DNA from: DATKIY01 sp035543875
Lineage (GTDB): Bacteria > Actinomycetota > Actinomycetes > JAHEKZ01
Length of the DNA stretch: 12,180 nucleotides
Assembly (NCBI GenBank): GCA_035543875.1
Contig: DATKIY010000101.1
Span: 1 to 12,180 of the forward strand
Reading direction: 5' to 3'
Positions 1 through 7,309 of the stretch are shown here, piece by piece. A model generated the notes under the pieces. It saw only the letters and a list, made by a program, of their open reading frames with translations, was not told the origin of the DNA and did not search any database. The stretch's first letter is position 1. Every line of letters begins with the position of its first letter. Position numbers and translations under genes: made by a program.

Positions 1-2
1 GC

Positions 3-947
3 CTTGAGCAAGCTCAGGACCTGCGCGCAGAGCTGCTCGCGCGGGCGGCCGGTATTCAGTCTGGACCGGACACGGCGGCCCCAGTCGCACCGGAACGTAT
101 CCTGGCCCAGGTGCCGCCTGGAACCTTGTTCCTCTCGGTGCTACTGCAACCGGCAACGTTGACAACGCTTGTGGTGGTGCCGGTGGTGTTTGTCACGGCG
201 GTTGTCTTTGGCATCTGGCAGGTCTCATTGCCTGTTGTGTTTGTGGTTGCGGCCCCGATTGTTGTCGCAACCAATCAGTTCTTGAACTGGTTCAACTTCA
301 CTGTTGCCGAGTCACCTGACGGCTTGCGACTACGTTTCGGACTGACGTCTCACAGACATCAGACCGTGCCACCTGGTCGAGTTCAAGCCGTGCGCCTGGA
401 GTCACCTTTGCTCTGGAAGCCTTGGGGGTGGGCAAGAGTTACGGTCAACGTTGCAGGGACAGGTGGTGGTGGCGAGGACGGCTCGTCCCACCCCGCGGTT
501 GTCCTTCCGGTGGCCACGCTTGAAGTGGCCCGAGCTGTACTCGCTCAAGCGCTTCCCGGAGTCGACCCGTTTGTGGTCCCGTTGCAGCCCGTACCACCTC
601 GGGCGAGATGGCGCTCACCTCTACAGTTCCGTCGACTTGCGGTTGGCAGCAACGAGGAGGTGTTCGTTGCGAGGCACGGCTGGTTGGTTCCGCGATGGGA
701 TGTCGTGCCGCACGCGCGCACCCAGAGCGTGAGAATGACACAGGGCCCTTGGCAACGACGTTTGAGATTAGCCAGTGTCCACGTCGACTCGACGCCAGGG
801 CCAATCCACATATCCGCGAATCAACGCGATGAAACCCAAGCACGCCAACTGGTTGAGGGCCAAGCACTCGCCGCCCGCCGAGCAAGGGCACGTTCGGCCC
901 CCGACCGTTGGTTGCTGGGTGGCGCTACCGGTTCGGGATCGTCGTGA
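3..947 (+). CDS. PH domain-containing membrane protein, YdbT/COG3428-like (5' truncated)
   Basis: The frame is open from the first bases of the window, so this is the C-terminal 314 residues of a longer protein. The GTG at 111 lies inside it and is not the true start. Seen: a linker rich in Ala, Arg and Pro (residues 1-40), a hydrophobic block that could form two membrane helices (about 43-90), a bacterial PH-like (bPH_2, formerly DUF304) segment with the typical H-x-x-V-P-x-x-R-V-Q-A-V pattern, then a second such segment containing a matching H-A-R-T-Q-S-V-R-M stretch. The tail is rich in Arg and Ala. Family knowledge: actinobacterial YdbT-like proteins have several bPH_2 domains separated by membrane helices and lie near folK and DUF3180 genes. 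Their biochemical role is not established. The TGA stop overlaps the next gene's GTG, so the two are probably translationally coupled. Confidence 0.82.
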   Translation, partial: LEQAQDLRAELLARAAGIQSGPDTAAPVAPERILAQVPPGTLFLSVLLQPATLTTLVVVPVVFVTAVVFGIWQVSLPVVFVVAAPIVVATNQFLNWFNFTVAESPDGLRLRFGLTSHRHQTVPPGRVQAVRLESPLLWKPWGWARVTVNVAGTGGGGEDGSSHPAVVLPVATLEVARAVLAQALPGVDPFVVPLQPVPPRARWRSPLQFRRLAVGSNEEVFVARHGWLVPRWDVVPHARTQSVRMTQGPWQRRLRLASVHVDSTPGPIHISANQRDETQARQLVEGQALAARRARARSAPDRWLLGGATGSGSS

Positions 948-1486
948 GCAAAGGGCCGAGCAGACTTTGGTATGCCCTAGCTCTTGCCATTGCTTTCATC
1001 CCAGTTGGATGGGCCGGCTTCGACCTTGGCGGTCAAGTGCGCCACACGCTCTCTGCGGTCGCTGAAATCCCAAGCGACGTCGGTGTTGTCATCCATCTCG
1101 ATGCCGGTGAGGGCCGAACCATCTTCTCTCGAGGTCTGTCACGCGCCGGATGGACCGACCAAGTTCGTGGTTGCCGGGTTAGCGCGGCGAGCGGTGAACC
1201 GTCACCTGTTGTCGAAAACGTGGATATCCACGTTGAGGTGACCCTCTTCGAAGACACCTGGGTAGCGAAAGAGCGGTTCGTTGCCGGACGCGTCGGGACT
1301 TACACCGTGACCTGCCCCTCCGGATCGTGGGCGCTGGGACCGGACGTTGGCAGCAACGGACTTGGTATTGCCACGACGTTTGCTGGGTGGACTGCGAGGG
1401 CGGCGGCTTGGGTGATCCCTGCCCTGCTGATCGGTTCAGTTATCGCAGTTGTGGTTGCGACGCGACGCCGCAAGGCAGCTACCTAA
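944..1486 (+). CDS. Hypothetical two-helix membrane protein
   Basis: I do not recognise a family. I chose the GTG at 944 because it overlaps the upstream stop in a GTGA arrangement typical of translational coupling; an in-frame TTG at 908 would add 12 residues inside the preceding gene. The product is 180 aa. Seen: a short basic N-terminus, a membrane helix at about residues 7-26 (LWYALALAIAFIPVGWAG), a polar middle of about 115 residues, a second helix near the C-terminus (AWVIPALLIGSVIAVVVA) and a basic RRRK tail. The charge pattern suggests that both ends are cytoplasmic and the middle is extracytoplasmic. The middle carries two cysteines (in RGCRVS and TVTCPSG) that could form a disulfide. 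Being coupled to the PH protein suggests a shared envelope function, but that is inference. Confidence 0.72.
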   Translation: MSKGPSRLWYALALAIAFIPVGWAGFDLGGQVRHTLSAVAEIPSDVGVVIHLDAGEGRTIFSRGLSRAGWTDQVRGCRVSAASGEPSPVVENVDIHVEVTLFEDTWVAKERFVAGRVGTYTVTCPSGSWALGPDVGSNGLGIATTFAGWTARAAAWVIPALLIGSVIAVVVATRRRKAAT

Positions 1487-2483
1487 GCGACGAAGGCAGT
1501 TCGATACCCCGTGTTTGAACGAGCCAGCCAAAACTTCCGAGGCCGGCAGGGTCCAGCAACTCGGCGGCTTGGCTCGCCTCGCTGAGTTCGTTGACATATT
1601 TGGTCGGGTTAGAGGTCGCGCGTTCGATCGCTGGCCTGGAACCACTCAGTCCCAACCCGAAAAGAGCCTGGCGTTGAGACATGATGACAGTGCATGTGAC
1701 GGTGGTTTCCTCACCCGCTGCCGCGCACGCGTCCAATGCCACGTGCGCAGTGATGTCGCAGGTTCCATCGGGGACCGGTTCGACCCATCGGCCACTGCGG
1801 AATCCGGCGAGAGTCCCCGAGGCGTAGTCGCCGCGTTGACGAGCTTCAAGCCCGTGGTGGTAGTCGATCGCGACGGCGACTCCGCGATCTAAGCAGCTGA
1901 CCGCCTGCTTCCACGCTTGGTCTCGAGTGAGCCCTACTTCCGCGCGGTCGCCATCTTGACCCGCGGAGATGGGCCACCATCTCTCCAGCCATTTCTGTTC
2001 TTCGTCCGACGGAGCGTCACCCAGCATTTCGGTTCCGCTCTCGTCGACCAGAACCGATGACAGGCTTGGCCCTCGTTTTTGAACAACGGACAGCGGAATG
2101 TTGTCCAGCCACTCATTCGCGATCATCAGTCCTTGAATATGGCTGGGAGGGTGCCTTGTCCACGTGATGCTCGGATGGATTTCGTCCGGGCGCTCGACGA
2201 CCTCAACGGCGATGAGGTTGACTCGCTCGCGCAAGCTTTCGGGCAACATCTCTTGGAGCAATGCTAGAAGTTCAGCCCGGCCGGAGCCGAGGTCGACCAG
2301 GTCGAACCGATCCGGGTGCCCGAGCATTTCATCAACCTCGAGGACCAAGCGCGCAATCGCTGCTGCAAAAAGAGGAGTGGCTAGGACGCTGGTTCGAAAA
2401 TGGTCGCCGGGCAGTTGTCCCCGTCGATAGAACCCGGACGGGCCGTAGAGCGCTCGCTCCATGGCGTCGCGCCAAGGGACCAT
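1479..2483 (-). CDS. SAM-dependent methyltransferase, MidA/NDUFAF7 family (COG1565)
   Basis: The 334-aa product begins VPWRDAMERALYGPSGFYRR and continues to a segment matching actinobacterial members of the MidA/DUF185 family. A glycine-rich SAM-binding motif I is visible at residues 64-72 (DLGSGRAEL). A later ANEWLDNIP segment corresponds to the family's conserved N-E-x-L-D. Family knowledge: human NDUFAF7 methylates an arginine of the complex I subunit NDUFS2; the bacterial substrate is generally unknown. The ATG at 2483 is supported by a TAGCGT hexamer exactly 6 nt upstream, which suggests a leaderless mRNA. The TAG stop lies within the last codons of the convergent membrane-protein gene, giving an 8-bp tail-to-tail overlap. 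It is transcribed away from the pantothenate operon, 97 bp from that operon's first start codon. Confidence 0.85.
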   Translation of the reverse strand: MVPWRDAMERALYGPSGFYRRGQLPGDHFRTSVLATPLFAAAIARLVLEVDEMLGHPDRFDLVDLGSGRAELLALLQEMLPESLRERVNLIAVEVVERPDEIHPSITWTRHPPSHIQGLMIANEWLDNIPLSVVQKRGPSLSSVLVDESGTEMLGDAPSDEEQKWLERWWPISAGQDGDRAEVGLTRDQAWKQAVSCLDRGVAVAIDYHHGLEARQRGDYASGTLAGFRSGRWVEPVPDGTCDITAHVALDACAAAGEETTVTCTVIMSQRQALFGLGLSGSRPAIERATSNPTKYVNELSEASQAAELLDPAGLGSFGWLVQTRGIELPSSLR

Positions 2484-2489
2484 GCGTCG

Positions 2490-2495
2490 ACGCTA
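2490..2495 (-). promoter_or_regulatory. Candidate -10 element for leaderless methyltransferase mRNA
   Basis: On the minus strand TAGCGT (TAnnnT pattern) is followed by six bases and then the ATG at 2483, so a transcript would start at or next to the start codon. No Shine-Dalgarno sequence is visible in between. No good -35 hexamer is seen 17-18 bp upstream. This spacing is the usual layout of leaderless promoters in actinobacteria. Confidence 0.4.
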
Positions 2496-2580
2496 CCGGG
2501 GCGGTTTCCCCTAACCACTTCCGGCGCCTAGTCTTAATGCGACCCGTCGTCCGGTACCCCCGCAAGGACTGGAACGCATC

Positions 2581-3495
2581 TTGACTTCTGACGCAATACC
2601 CGAACCCGGCCCGCCACCGGGTCGACTTTCGGTCGGCGTCATCGGCACTGGCCGTGTCGGCAGTGTTCTCGGTGCGGCATTGGCAGGCGTCCACCATCGA
2701 ATTGTTGCGGCGTCGGCTGTTTCCGATGCGTCGCGCAATCGGGCCGATGCAATGTTGCCTGGCGTTCCGATCGTCTCGCCGCCTGATGTGTGTGCCGCGA
2801 CCGACTTGGTTCTCGTAACTGTCCCCGATGATGTCCTCCCCGGCCTCGTTCAAGGTCTGGCCGATGTCGGTGCTTGGAAATCCGGGCAGCTCGTGGTTCA
2901 CACCAGTGGGCGGTACGGCGTTTCGGTTCTGTCCGCAGCAACCGCGGTAGGTGCGGTGCCTCTCGCGCTTCATCCGGTGATGACGTTCACGGGTACTTCG
3001 CTCGACCTCGACCGACTCGTGGGTTGTGTTTTTGGCGTTACCGCGCTTCCAGCGTTTGTACCAATCGCGGACGCATTAGTTCTTGAGGTTGGCGGCGAGC
3101 CGGTACACGTGCCGGAAGAGCAGCGAGCGCTTTACCATGCGGCGTTAGCGCATGCTGCGAATCATTTGATGACGTTAGTGACCTCGTCGGTCGATCTGTT
3201 GCGCGATAGCGGAATCGAAGAGCCGGCACGACTGCTCCAGCCGCTCCTGACGGCAGCGCTCGACAACGCGTTACGCGTGGGTGACGCGTCACTTACCGGG
3301 CCAGTGGCTCGGGGCGATGCGGGAACGCTTCGTCAACACATCGATGTGATCGGCAGCGCGTCTCCGGAAACGCGAGATGCCTACGTCGCGTTGGCGCGAC
3401 TCACTGCGTTGCGCGCAATGAACAGCGGGTTGCTGAGTCCGACCCAGGCGGAATCACTGCTCGATGTGTTGGCCGTTAGGTCGGGTGACGCATGA
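2581..3495 (+). CDS. Rossmann-like / DUF2520 oxidoreductase, first gene of the panC operon
   Basis: A 304-aa protein starting with TTG. AAGGA at 2564-2568 is a plausible but rather distant ribosome site. The N-terminal Rossmann fold shows the dinucleotide motif GTGRVG at residues 22-27 after a hydrophobic strand (SVGVI). It continues with LVLVTVPDD and HTSG, as in the PF10727 Rossmann-like family. The C-terminal half has the DUF2520 signature elements YHAALAHAANHL and LTGPVARGD. It corresponds to mycobacterial Rv3603c, which also precedes panC. Overall architecture resembles NAD(P)-dependent 6-phosphogluconate/ketopantoate-reductase-like enzymes, but the substrate is unknown. Its stop overlaps the panC start (ATGA), so co-translation with pantothenate synthetase is likely. 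A weak -10 candidate (TAGTCT, 2529-2534) would give a leader of about 40 nt. Confidence 0.85.
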   Translation: MTSDAIPEPGPPPGRLSVGVIGTGRVGSVLGAALAGVHHRIVAASAVSDASRNRADAMLPGVPIVSPPDVCAATDLVLVTVPDDVLPGLVQGLADVGAWKSGQLVVHTSGRYGVSVLSAATAVGAVPLALHPVMTFTGTSLDLDRLVGCVFGVTALPAFVPIADALVLEVGGEPVHVPEEQRALYHAALAHAANHLMTLVTSSVDLLRDSGIEEPARLLQPLLTAALDNALRVGDASLTGPVARGDAGTLRQHIDVIGSASPETRDAYVALARLTALRAMNSGLLSPTQAESLLDVLAVRSGDA

Positions 3496-4364
3496 CCGCG
3501 ATCGCGACAACGCGTGAGGAGTTGGCGAAGTTTAGGGCGGAGATTGAAGAACGTGTTGGGCCGCGTCCAGTCGCGGTCGTCATGACAATGGGCGCGTTGC
3601 ACGCAGGACATGCGGAGCTCATCCGACAGGCAAGACAGCGATCGGCGGCCGTCATCGTCACCGACTTTCTGAATCCGTTGCAGTTTGCACCTGGCGAAGA
3701 CCTCGACAAATACCCGCGAACCTTCGACGCCGACCTTGCGTTGTGTCGGGAGGAGGGCGTTGACCTGCTTTTCGCGCCAACGCCAGATGTGATCTACCCA
3801 GATGACGAGCCCTTGGTACGAATTTCTGCTGGACCGGTCGGAGACGTGCTCGAAGGGGACAGTCGTCCCGGCCATTTCGACGGAGTGGTCACCGTTGTGG
3901 CGAAGCTGCTTCACCTGACGGCCGCTGACCTCGCCTACTTTGGTCAAAAGGATGCGCAACAACTGTGGCTGATTGCCCGGATGGTGCGAGACCTCGACTT
4001 CCCGGTCGAGGTTGTGCCAGTTCCCACCGTCCGCGACGACGACGGAGTTGCGTTGTCGAGCCGCAACATCTACCTAGGCGATGCCGACCGTGAAGTGGCA
4101 CGCGCTTTGAATCGATCCTTGCAGGCAGGGATCGAGTCCGCTTCACGTGGCGTTGGCGCAACCCTTGCCGCCTCCCACCGCGTGCTGGCCGAGCAACCGG
4201 ACCTGCGACTCGACTATCTGTCGCTCGTCGAGCCGGAGACTTTCGGTCCTGTCAGTGACAGCTATCTCGGTCAGGCGTTGCTCGTTGTTGCGGCGTTCGT
4301 AGGTGCGACTCGACTCATTGACAACGTTCACATCCACTTCGACGCGCCACAAGTTGAGGGCTGA
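3492..4364 (+). CDS. panC: Pantothenate synthetase (pantoate-beta-alanine ligase)
   Basis: PanC condenses D-pantoate and beta-alanine to pantothenate with ATP going to AMP and PPi, in the cytoplasm, as the last step of vitamin B5 synthesis. The 290-aa length is normal for the family. Seen: MGALHAGH with the HIGH-type motif at 37-40, NPLQF and EDLDKYPRT, RPGHFDGV, FGQKDAQQL at 150-158, VPTVR, and ALSSRN (SSRN at 189-192), which is the KMSKS-equivalent loop. The 150-158 block usually reads FGEKDYQQL, so E and Y are replaced here, while the K, D and Q that contact substrates are kept. The ATG overlaps the DUF2520 stop by four bases. The next gene, coaX, follows after 4 nt. panD, which makes beta-alanine and sits next to panC in mycobacteria, is missing here. 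Confidence 0.96.
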   Translation: MTAIATTREELAKFRAEIEERVGPRPVAVVMTMGALHAGHAELIRQARQRSAAVIVTDFLNPLQFAPGEDLDKYPRTFDADLALCREEGVDLLFAPTPDVIYPDDEPLVRISAGPVGDVLEGDSRPGHFDGVVTVVAKLLHLTAADLAYFGQKDAQQLWLIARMVRDLDFPVEVVPVPTVRDDDGVALSSRNIYLGDADREVARALNRSLQAGIESASRGVGATLAASHRVLAEQPDLRLDYLSLVEPETFGPVSDSYLGQALLVVAAFVGATRLIDNVHIHFDAPQVEG

Positions 4365-4368
4365 CCCC

Positions 4369-5157
4369 GTGCTGCTGACCATCGACATCGGGAACACTCA
4401 GACCGTGTTGGGACTGTTCAACGGTGACAACCTCGAACACACCTGGCGCATCGCTACGTACGACACCAGGACGGCAGACGAGCTCGCGGTCCTGATCACG
4501 TCTCTGATTGCTCAGTACCCGAACGCCGACGGTAGCGGCAGTTCCGTTACGGGTGTTGCACTTTGTTCCACCGTCCCGGCGGCGCTGCATGAGATGCGCC
4601 TCATGTGCACGCGCTACTACGACGACGTCCCCGTGGTCGTCGTTGAGCCTGGTGTCAGAACGGGGGTGCCGATCCTGACGGACAATCCCAAGGAGGTCGG
4701 TAGCGATCGCATCATCAATGCGCTCGCGGCTGCGACCCAGTTTGGCGGGCCGGCAATCGTCGTCGATTTTGGAACGGCAACGACGTTTGACGCAGTCTCG
4801 CCTAAAGGTGAGTACCTAGGCGGTGCGATCGCCCCCGGGATCGAGATCTCGGTGGAAGCACTTGGCGCGAGAGGTGCGCAGCTGCGCAAAGTGGAGTTGG
4901 CACGTCCACGGTCGGTAGTTGGGCGTAACACCGTCGAAGCGCTGCAGTCCGGAATTCTGTTCGGCTTCGCTGGACAAGTGGACGGTATCGTCCACCGTAT
5001 GGCCGCCGAACTGGCAGATGACCCGGACGAGGTCACGGTCATTGCGACTGGCGGACTGGCACCCCTTGTGTTGGAGGAGGCGGAGACCATCGACGCCCAC
5101 GATCCCTGGCTCACGCTGCGCGGCCTCAAACTCGTCTTCGAACGCAACACCGAGTAG
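4369..5157 (+). CDS. coaX: Type III pantothenate kinase
   Basis: CoaX phosphorylates pantothenate to 4'-phosphopantothenate, the first committed step of CoA synthesis. It belongs to the ASKHA-fold kinases and typically needs a monovalent cation. I chose the GTG at 4369: it gives a 262-aa protein that begins right at the family's N-terminus (LLTIDIGNT) and has GAGG 9 nt upstream within the end of panC. An ATG at 4303 would overlap panC by 62 bases and add unrelated residues. Seen: DIGNT phosphate loop at 6-10, GSDR at 111-114, DFGTATTFD at 133-141, YLGGAIAPG, NTVEALQSG and the ATGG adenosine motif near the C-terminus. Its position, 4 nt after panC, links synthesis of pantothenate directly to its phosphorylation. 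No type I CoaA is visible here. Confidence 0.95.
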   Translation: MLLTIDIGNTQTVLGLFNGDNLEHTWRIATYDTRTADELAVLITSLIAQYPNADGSGSSVTGVALCSTVPAALHEMRLMCTRYYDDVPVVVVEPGVRTGVPILTDNPKEVGSDRIINALAAATQFGGPAIVVDFGTATTFDAVSPKGEYLGGAIAPGIEISVEALGARGAQLRKVELARPRSVVGRNTVEALQSGILFGFAGQVDGIVHRMAAELADDPDEVTVIATGGLAPLVLEEAETIDAHDPWLTLRGLKLVFERNTE

Positions 5158-5159
5158 CC

Positions 5160-5182
5160 CCACCCACGCCCTTTAGGGGTGG
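5160..5182 (+). terminator. Weak hairpin after coaX
   Basis: CCACCC (5160-5165) can pair with GGGTGG (5177-5182) across an 11-nt loop. CCCCAC (5158-5163) could alternatively pair with GTGGGG (5195-5200). No T-tract follows either form. It may attenuate read-through from the pantothenate operon into lysS, but the support is only base pairing. Confidence 0.22.
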
Positions 5183-5209
5183 TGAGAAGCCGGTGTGGGG
5201 AAACCGAGG

Positions 5210-5238
5210 TGAAGTGAGTGAAGGTGCGTCGATAGCCT
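5210..5238 (+). promoter_or_regulatory. Candidate lysS promoter, near-leaderless
   Basis: TGAAGT (5210-5215), 17 bases, then TAGCCT (5233-5238), with the lysS ATG 8 nt after the hexamer. The -10 fits TAnnnT and the spacer is ideal; the -35 is poor. This layout supports the ATG at 5247 as the start and explains why no Shine-Dalgarno sequence is seen before it. Confidence 0.4.
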
Positions 5239-5246
5239 TGCGCGTT

Positions 5247-6755
5247 ATGACAACGCCGCCGAATGCGCCTGACGACCTCCCGGAACAAATGCGGGTTCGT
5301 CGCGAGAAGCTTCAGCGGCTACGCGAGGACGGCATTGACCCGTACGCTTTCGGTTACGCGCGCACGCTAACCATTGCTGACTTACGTACCAAGTTCGCCG
5401 GCCTCGACATAGACGTAGTCACCGGCGAGCAAGTGGGGATCGTCGGACGAGTGGTCCTCAATCGGGTGAGTGGAAAGATCATCTTTGCCAGTCTGCGGGA
5501 CGGTACGGGCGACGTTCAGGTCATGCTCACCCTTGACGCGTCTGGTGCCGAGCTGCTGGACCGATGGAAGTCTGACGTCGACCTTGGTGACCACCTTGGC
5601 GTCACCGGTGAAGTCATAACCTCCAAACGTGGCGAGCTCAGCGTGCTTGCCAAAGAGTTCACGATCACCAGCAAATGCCTACGCCCGCTGCCCGAAAAGC
5701 ACGCCGGACTTACTGATCCCGAAGCACGGGTGAGGCAACGCTACGTCGACCTGATTGTTCGACCCGAAGCGCGGGACATGTTGTACCTACGCTCGACGCT
5801 GGTTCGCGGCATTCGAGAGTCGCTCCAGCGTCGAGGCTTCACGGAAGTGGAGACGCCGATGCTTCAGGTGATGCACGGCGGCGCAAACGCGAGGCCCTTC
5901 GAATCGCATATCAACGCCTACGACATGCCTGTGTACCTACGCATTGCGCCCGAACTGTACCTGAAACGAATCATGGTTGGCGGCGTGGAAAAGGTCTTCG
6001 AAATCAACCGAAACTTCCGGAACGAGGGTGCCGACTCAACGCACAATCCTGAGTTCACCATGCTGGAAATGTACGAGGCTTATGGCGACTACAACACAAT
6101 GAGGATTCTCACCCAAGAGGTCATCCAAGAAGCGGCCACCGCTGTATTCGGTTCTGCGGTAGCTCGTCGCGCCCAACCGGACGGCGAGATCAAGGAGTTC
6201 GACCTGTCGGGTGACTGGCCGGTAAAGACAATGCTCGGTTCCCTGTCGGAGGCGCTGGAAGAAGAAGTCACGCTCGATACGCCAGTAGCCAGGTTAAGGA
6301 AGCTCGCAGAGACATTCGGATTAGATGAGGATCCCACTGCAGACGCCGGGATGCTGCTCGAGGAGCTCTACGTCGAGCTCGTCGAGAGCAAGACGACAAC
6401 ACCGGTCTTCTATCAGGACTTTCCCAAGAACAATGCGCCTCTGACCAGACTCCATCGGGACGACGCGCGCCTTACGGAGAAGTGGGATCTCGTGTGCTGG
6501 GGTGCCGAACAAGGTACTGGCTATTCCGAACTGATTGATCCAATCGATCAGCGAGAGCGGTTTCTACAGCAGGCTGGGCGAGCGGCAGGCGGGGATGCCG
6601 AGGCGATGCGTCTAGACGAGGACTTCCTGCGCGCCTTGGAATTCGGAATGCCACCGACCGGCGGGCAGGGCATGGGCATTGACCGACTCATCATGACCCT
6701 GACCGGCCTTGGGGTGCGCGACACGATTTTGTTCCCACTCGTTAAGCCCGAGTAG
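5247..6755 (+). CDS. lysS: Lysyl-tRNA synthetase, class II
   Basis: LysRS charges tRNA-Lys with lysine in the cytoplasm. With the ATG at 5247 the protein is 502 aa, close to the roughly 505 aa of the mycobacterial enzyme, and begins in the same way (LPEQMRVRREKLQRL). Further upstream in-frame GTGs (5193, 5214) would add residues not expected for the family. Domains: N-terminal OB-fold anticodon-binding domain (about 50-155), then the class II catalytic core with motif 1 (FTEVETPMLQ), motif 2 (FRNEG starting at residue 257) and motif 3 (GIDR at 477-480). Other seen elements are GGANARPF and NPEFTMLEMYEAY. The gene appears complete, with no inserted or missing blocks. It lies 89 bp after coaX and probably has its own promoter. 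argA follows after 7 nt, so the pair is likely one transcript. Confidence 0.96.
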   Translation: MTTPPNAPDDLPEQMRVRREKLQRLREDGIDPYAFGYARTLTIADLRTKFAGLDIDVVTGEQVGIVGRVVLNRVSGKIIFASLRDGTGDVQVMLTLDASGAELLDRWKSDVDLGDHLGVTGEVITSKRGELSVLAKEFTITSKCLRPLPEKHAGLTDPEARVRQRYVDLIVRPEARDMLYLRSTLVRGIRESLQRRGFTEVETPMLQVMHGGANARPFESHINAYDMPVYLRIAPELYLKRIMVGGVEKVFEINRNFRNEGADSTHNPEFTMLEMYEAYGDYNTMRILTQEVIQEAATAVFGSAVARRAQPDGEIKEFDLSGDWPVKTMLGSLSEALEEEVTLDTPVARLRKLAETFGLDEDPTADAGMLLEELYVELVESKTTTPVFYQDFPKNNAPLTRLHRDDARLTEKWDLVCWGAEQGTGYSELIDPIDQRERFLQQAGRAAGGDAEAMRLDEDFLRALEFGMPPTGGQGMGIDRLIMTLTGLGVRDTILFPLVKPE

Positions 6756-6762
6756 ACCAAAG

Positions 6763-7263
6763 ATGACTGGGATCGAGATACGTGAAGCCCGCACGTCTGA
6801 CGTGCGCGTCATCCGGTCGCTCGTCGATGAGTATTCGACGAACCGGATTCTGTTGTCCAAAGCAACCGTGACCCTCTTCGAAGACATCCAAGAGTTTTAC
6901 GTCGCTGAATACGACGGACAAGTGGTCGGATGCGGCGCCTTGCACGTGTTGTGGGAAGACTTGAGCGAGGTTCGCACCCTGGCCGTCGATAAGCAGTACC
7001 GCGGACGTGGAATCGGCGACCTGTTGCTCCGTCGCCTGTTGGAACAGGCGCGTCACATCGGAGTCAGCCGAGTGTTCTGCCTGACGTTCGAAGTTGACTT
7101 CTTCACACGGCACGGTTTCGCCGAGATCAAAGGCGCGCCTGTTTCGCACGATGTTTACGAGGAGCTGTTGCAGTCGTACGACGAAGGTGTCGCTGAGTTC
7201 CTGGACCTCGAACGCGTAAAACCGAACACCCTCGGAAACTCCCGCATGCTGTTGGTTTTCTAG
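6763..7263 (+). CDS. argA: Amino-acid N-acetyltransferase (N-acetylglutamate synthase), short GNAT type
   Basis: This 166-aa single-domain GNAT protein closely resembles mycobacterial ArgA (Rv2747), which acetylates glutamate (and glutamine) from acetyl-CoA to start arginine synthesis. Seen: REARTSDV near the N-terminus, VVGCGALHVLWEDLSEVRTLAV, the acetyl-CoA pyrophosphate loop RGRGIG at 80-85, VFCLTFEVDFFTRHGF, and the diagnostic C-terminus KPNTLGNSRMLL. It has no amino-acid-kinase domain, unlike the long E. coli ArgA. I chose the ATG at 6763, 7 nt after the lysS stop; an in-frame start at 6709 would lie inside lysS. No clear Shine-Dalgarno is seen, so expression probably depends on translation of lysS. 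The other arginine genes are not in the window, so this copy stands apart from any arg operon. Confidence 0.88.
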   Translation: MTGIEIREARTSDVRVIRSLVDEYSTNRILLSKATVTLFEDIQEFYVAEYDGQVVGCGALHVLWEDLSEVRTLAVDKQYRGRGIGDLLLRRLLEQARHIGVSRVFCLTFEVDFFTRHGFAEIKGAPVSHDVYEELLQSYDEGVAEFLDLERVKPNTLGNSRMLLVF

Positions 7264-7309
7264 CGGCCGACGGCCCCGCTTCAACGCGCCGAATCACCCG
7301 GCAGGGGAT

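Noticed and set aside
908..943. TTG start for the small membrane protein
   Set aside because: The GTG at 944 overlaps the upstream stop and gives a standard short basic N-terminus before the helix. The TTG cannot be excluded.
2332..2973. Long minus-strand open frame (213 codons) across the start of the DUF2520 gene
   Set aside because: It is antisense to the Rossmann domain, rich in Arg and low-complexity sequence, resembles no family and spans the divergent promoter region.
4365..4368. A very short or shifted panD between panC and coaX
   Set aside because: The gap is 4 nt. No frame in panC or coaX encodes a PanD-like sequence with the self-processing Gly-Ser site.
5193..5246. N-terminal extension of lysS from GTG at 5193 or 5214
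   Set aside because: The added residues do not look like LysRS. The ATG at 5247 gives the family length and has a suitably placed -10 hexamer.
4617..5288. Minus-strand open frame of 223 codons opposite coaX
   Set aside because: Ser/Pro/Thr-rich composition is typical of an antisense frame, and coaX is unambiguous on the other strand.
7263..7302. Terminator between argA and the GNAT gene
   Set aside because: Only two 4-bp stems can be drawn (GGCC/GGCC at 7265-7275 and GCCG/CGGC at 7288-7302). These are too short to claim in GC-rich DNA.
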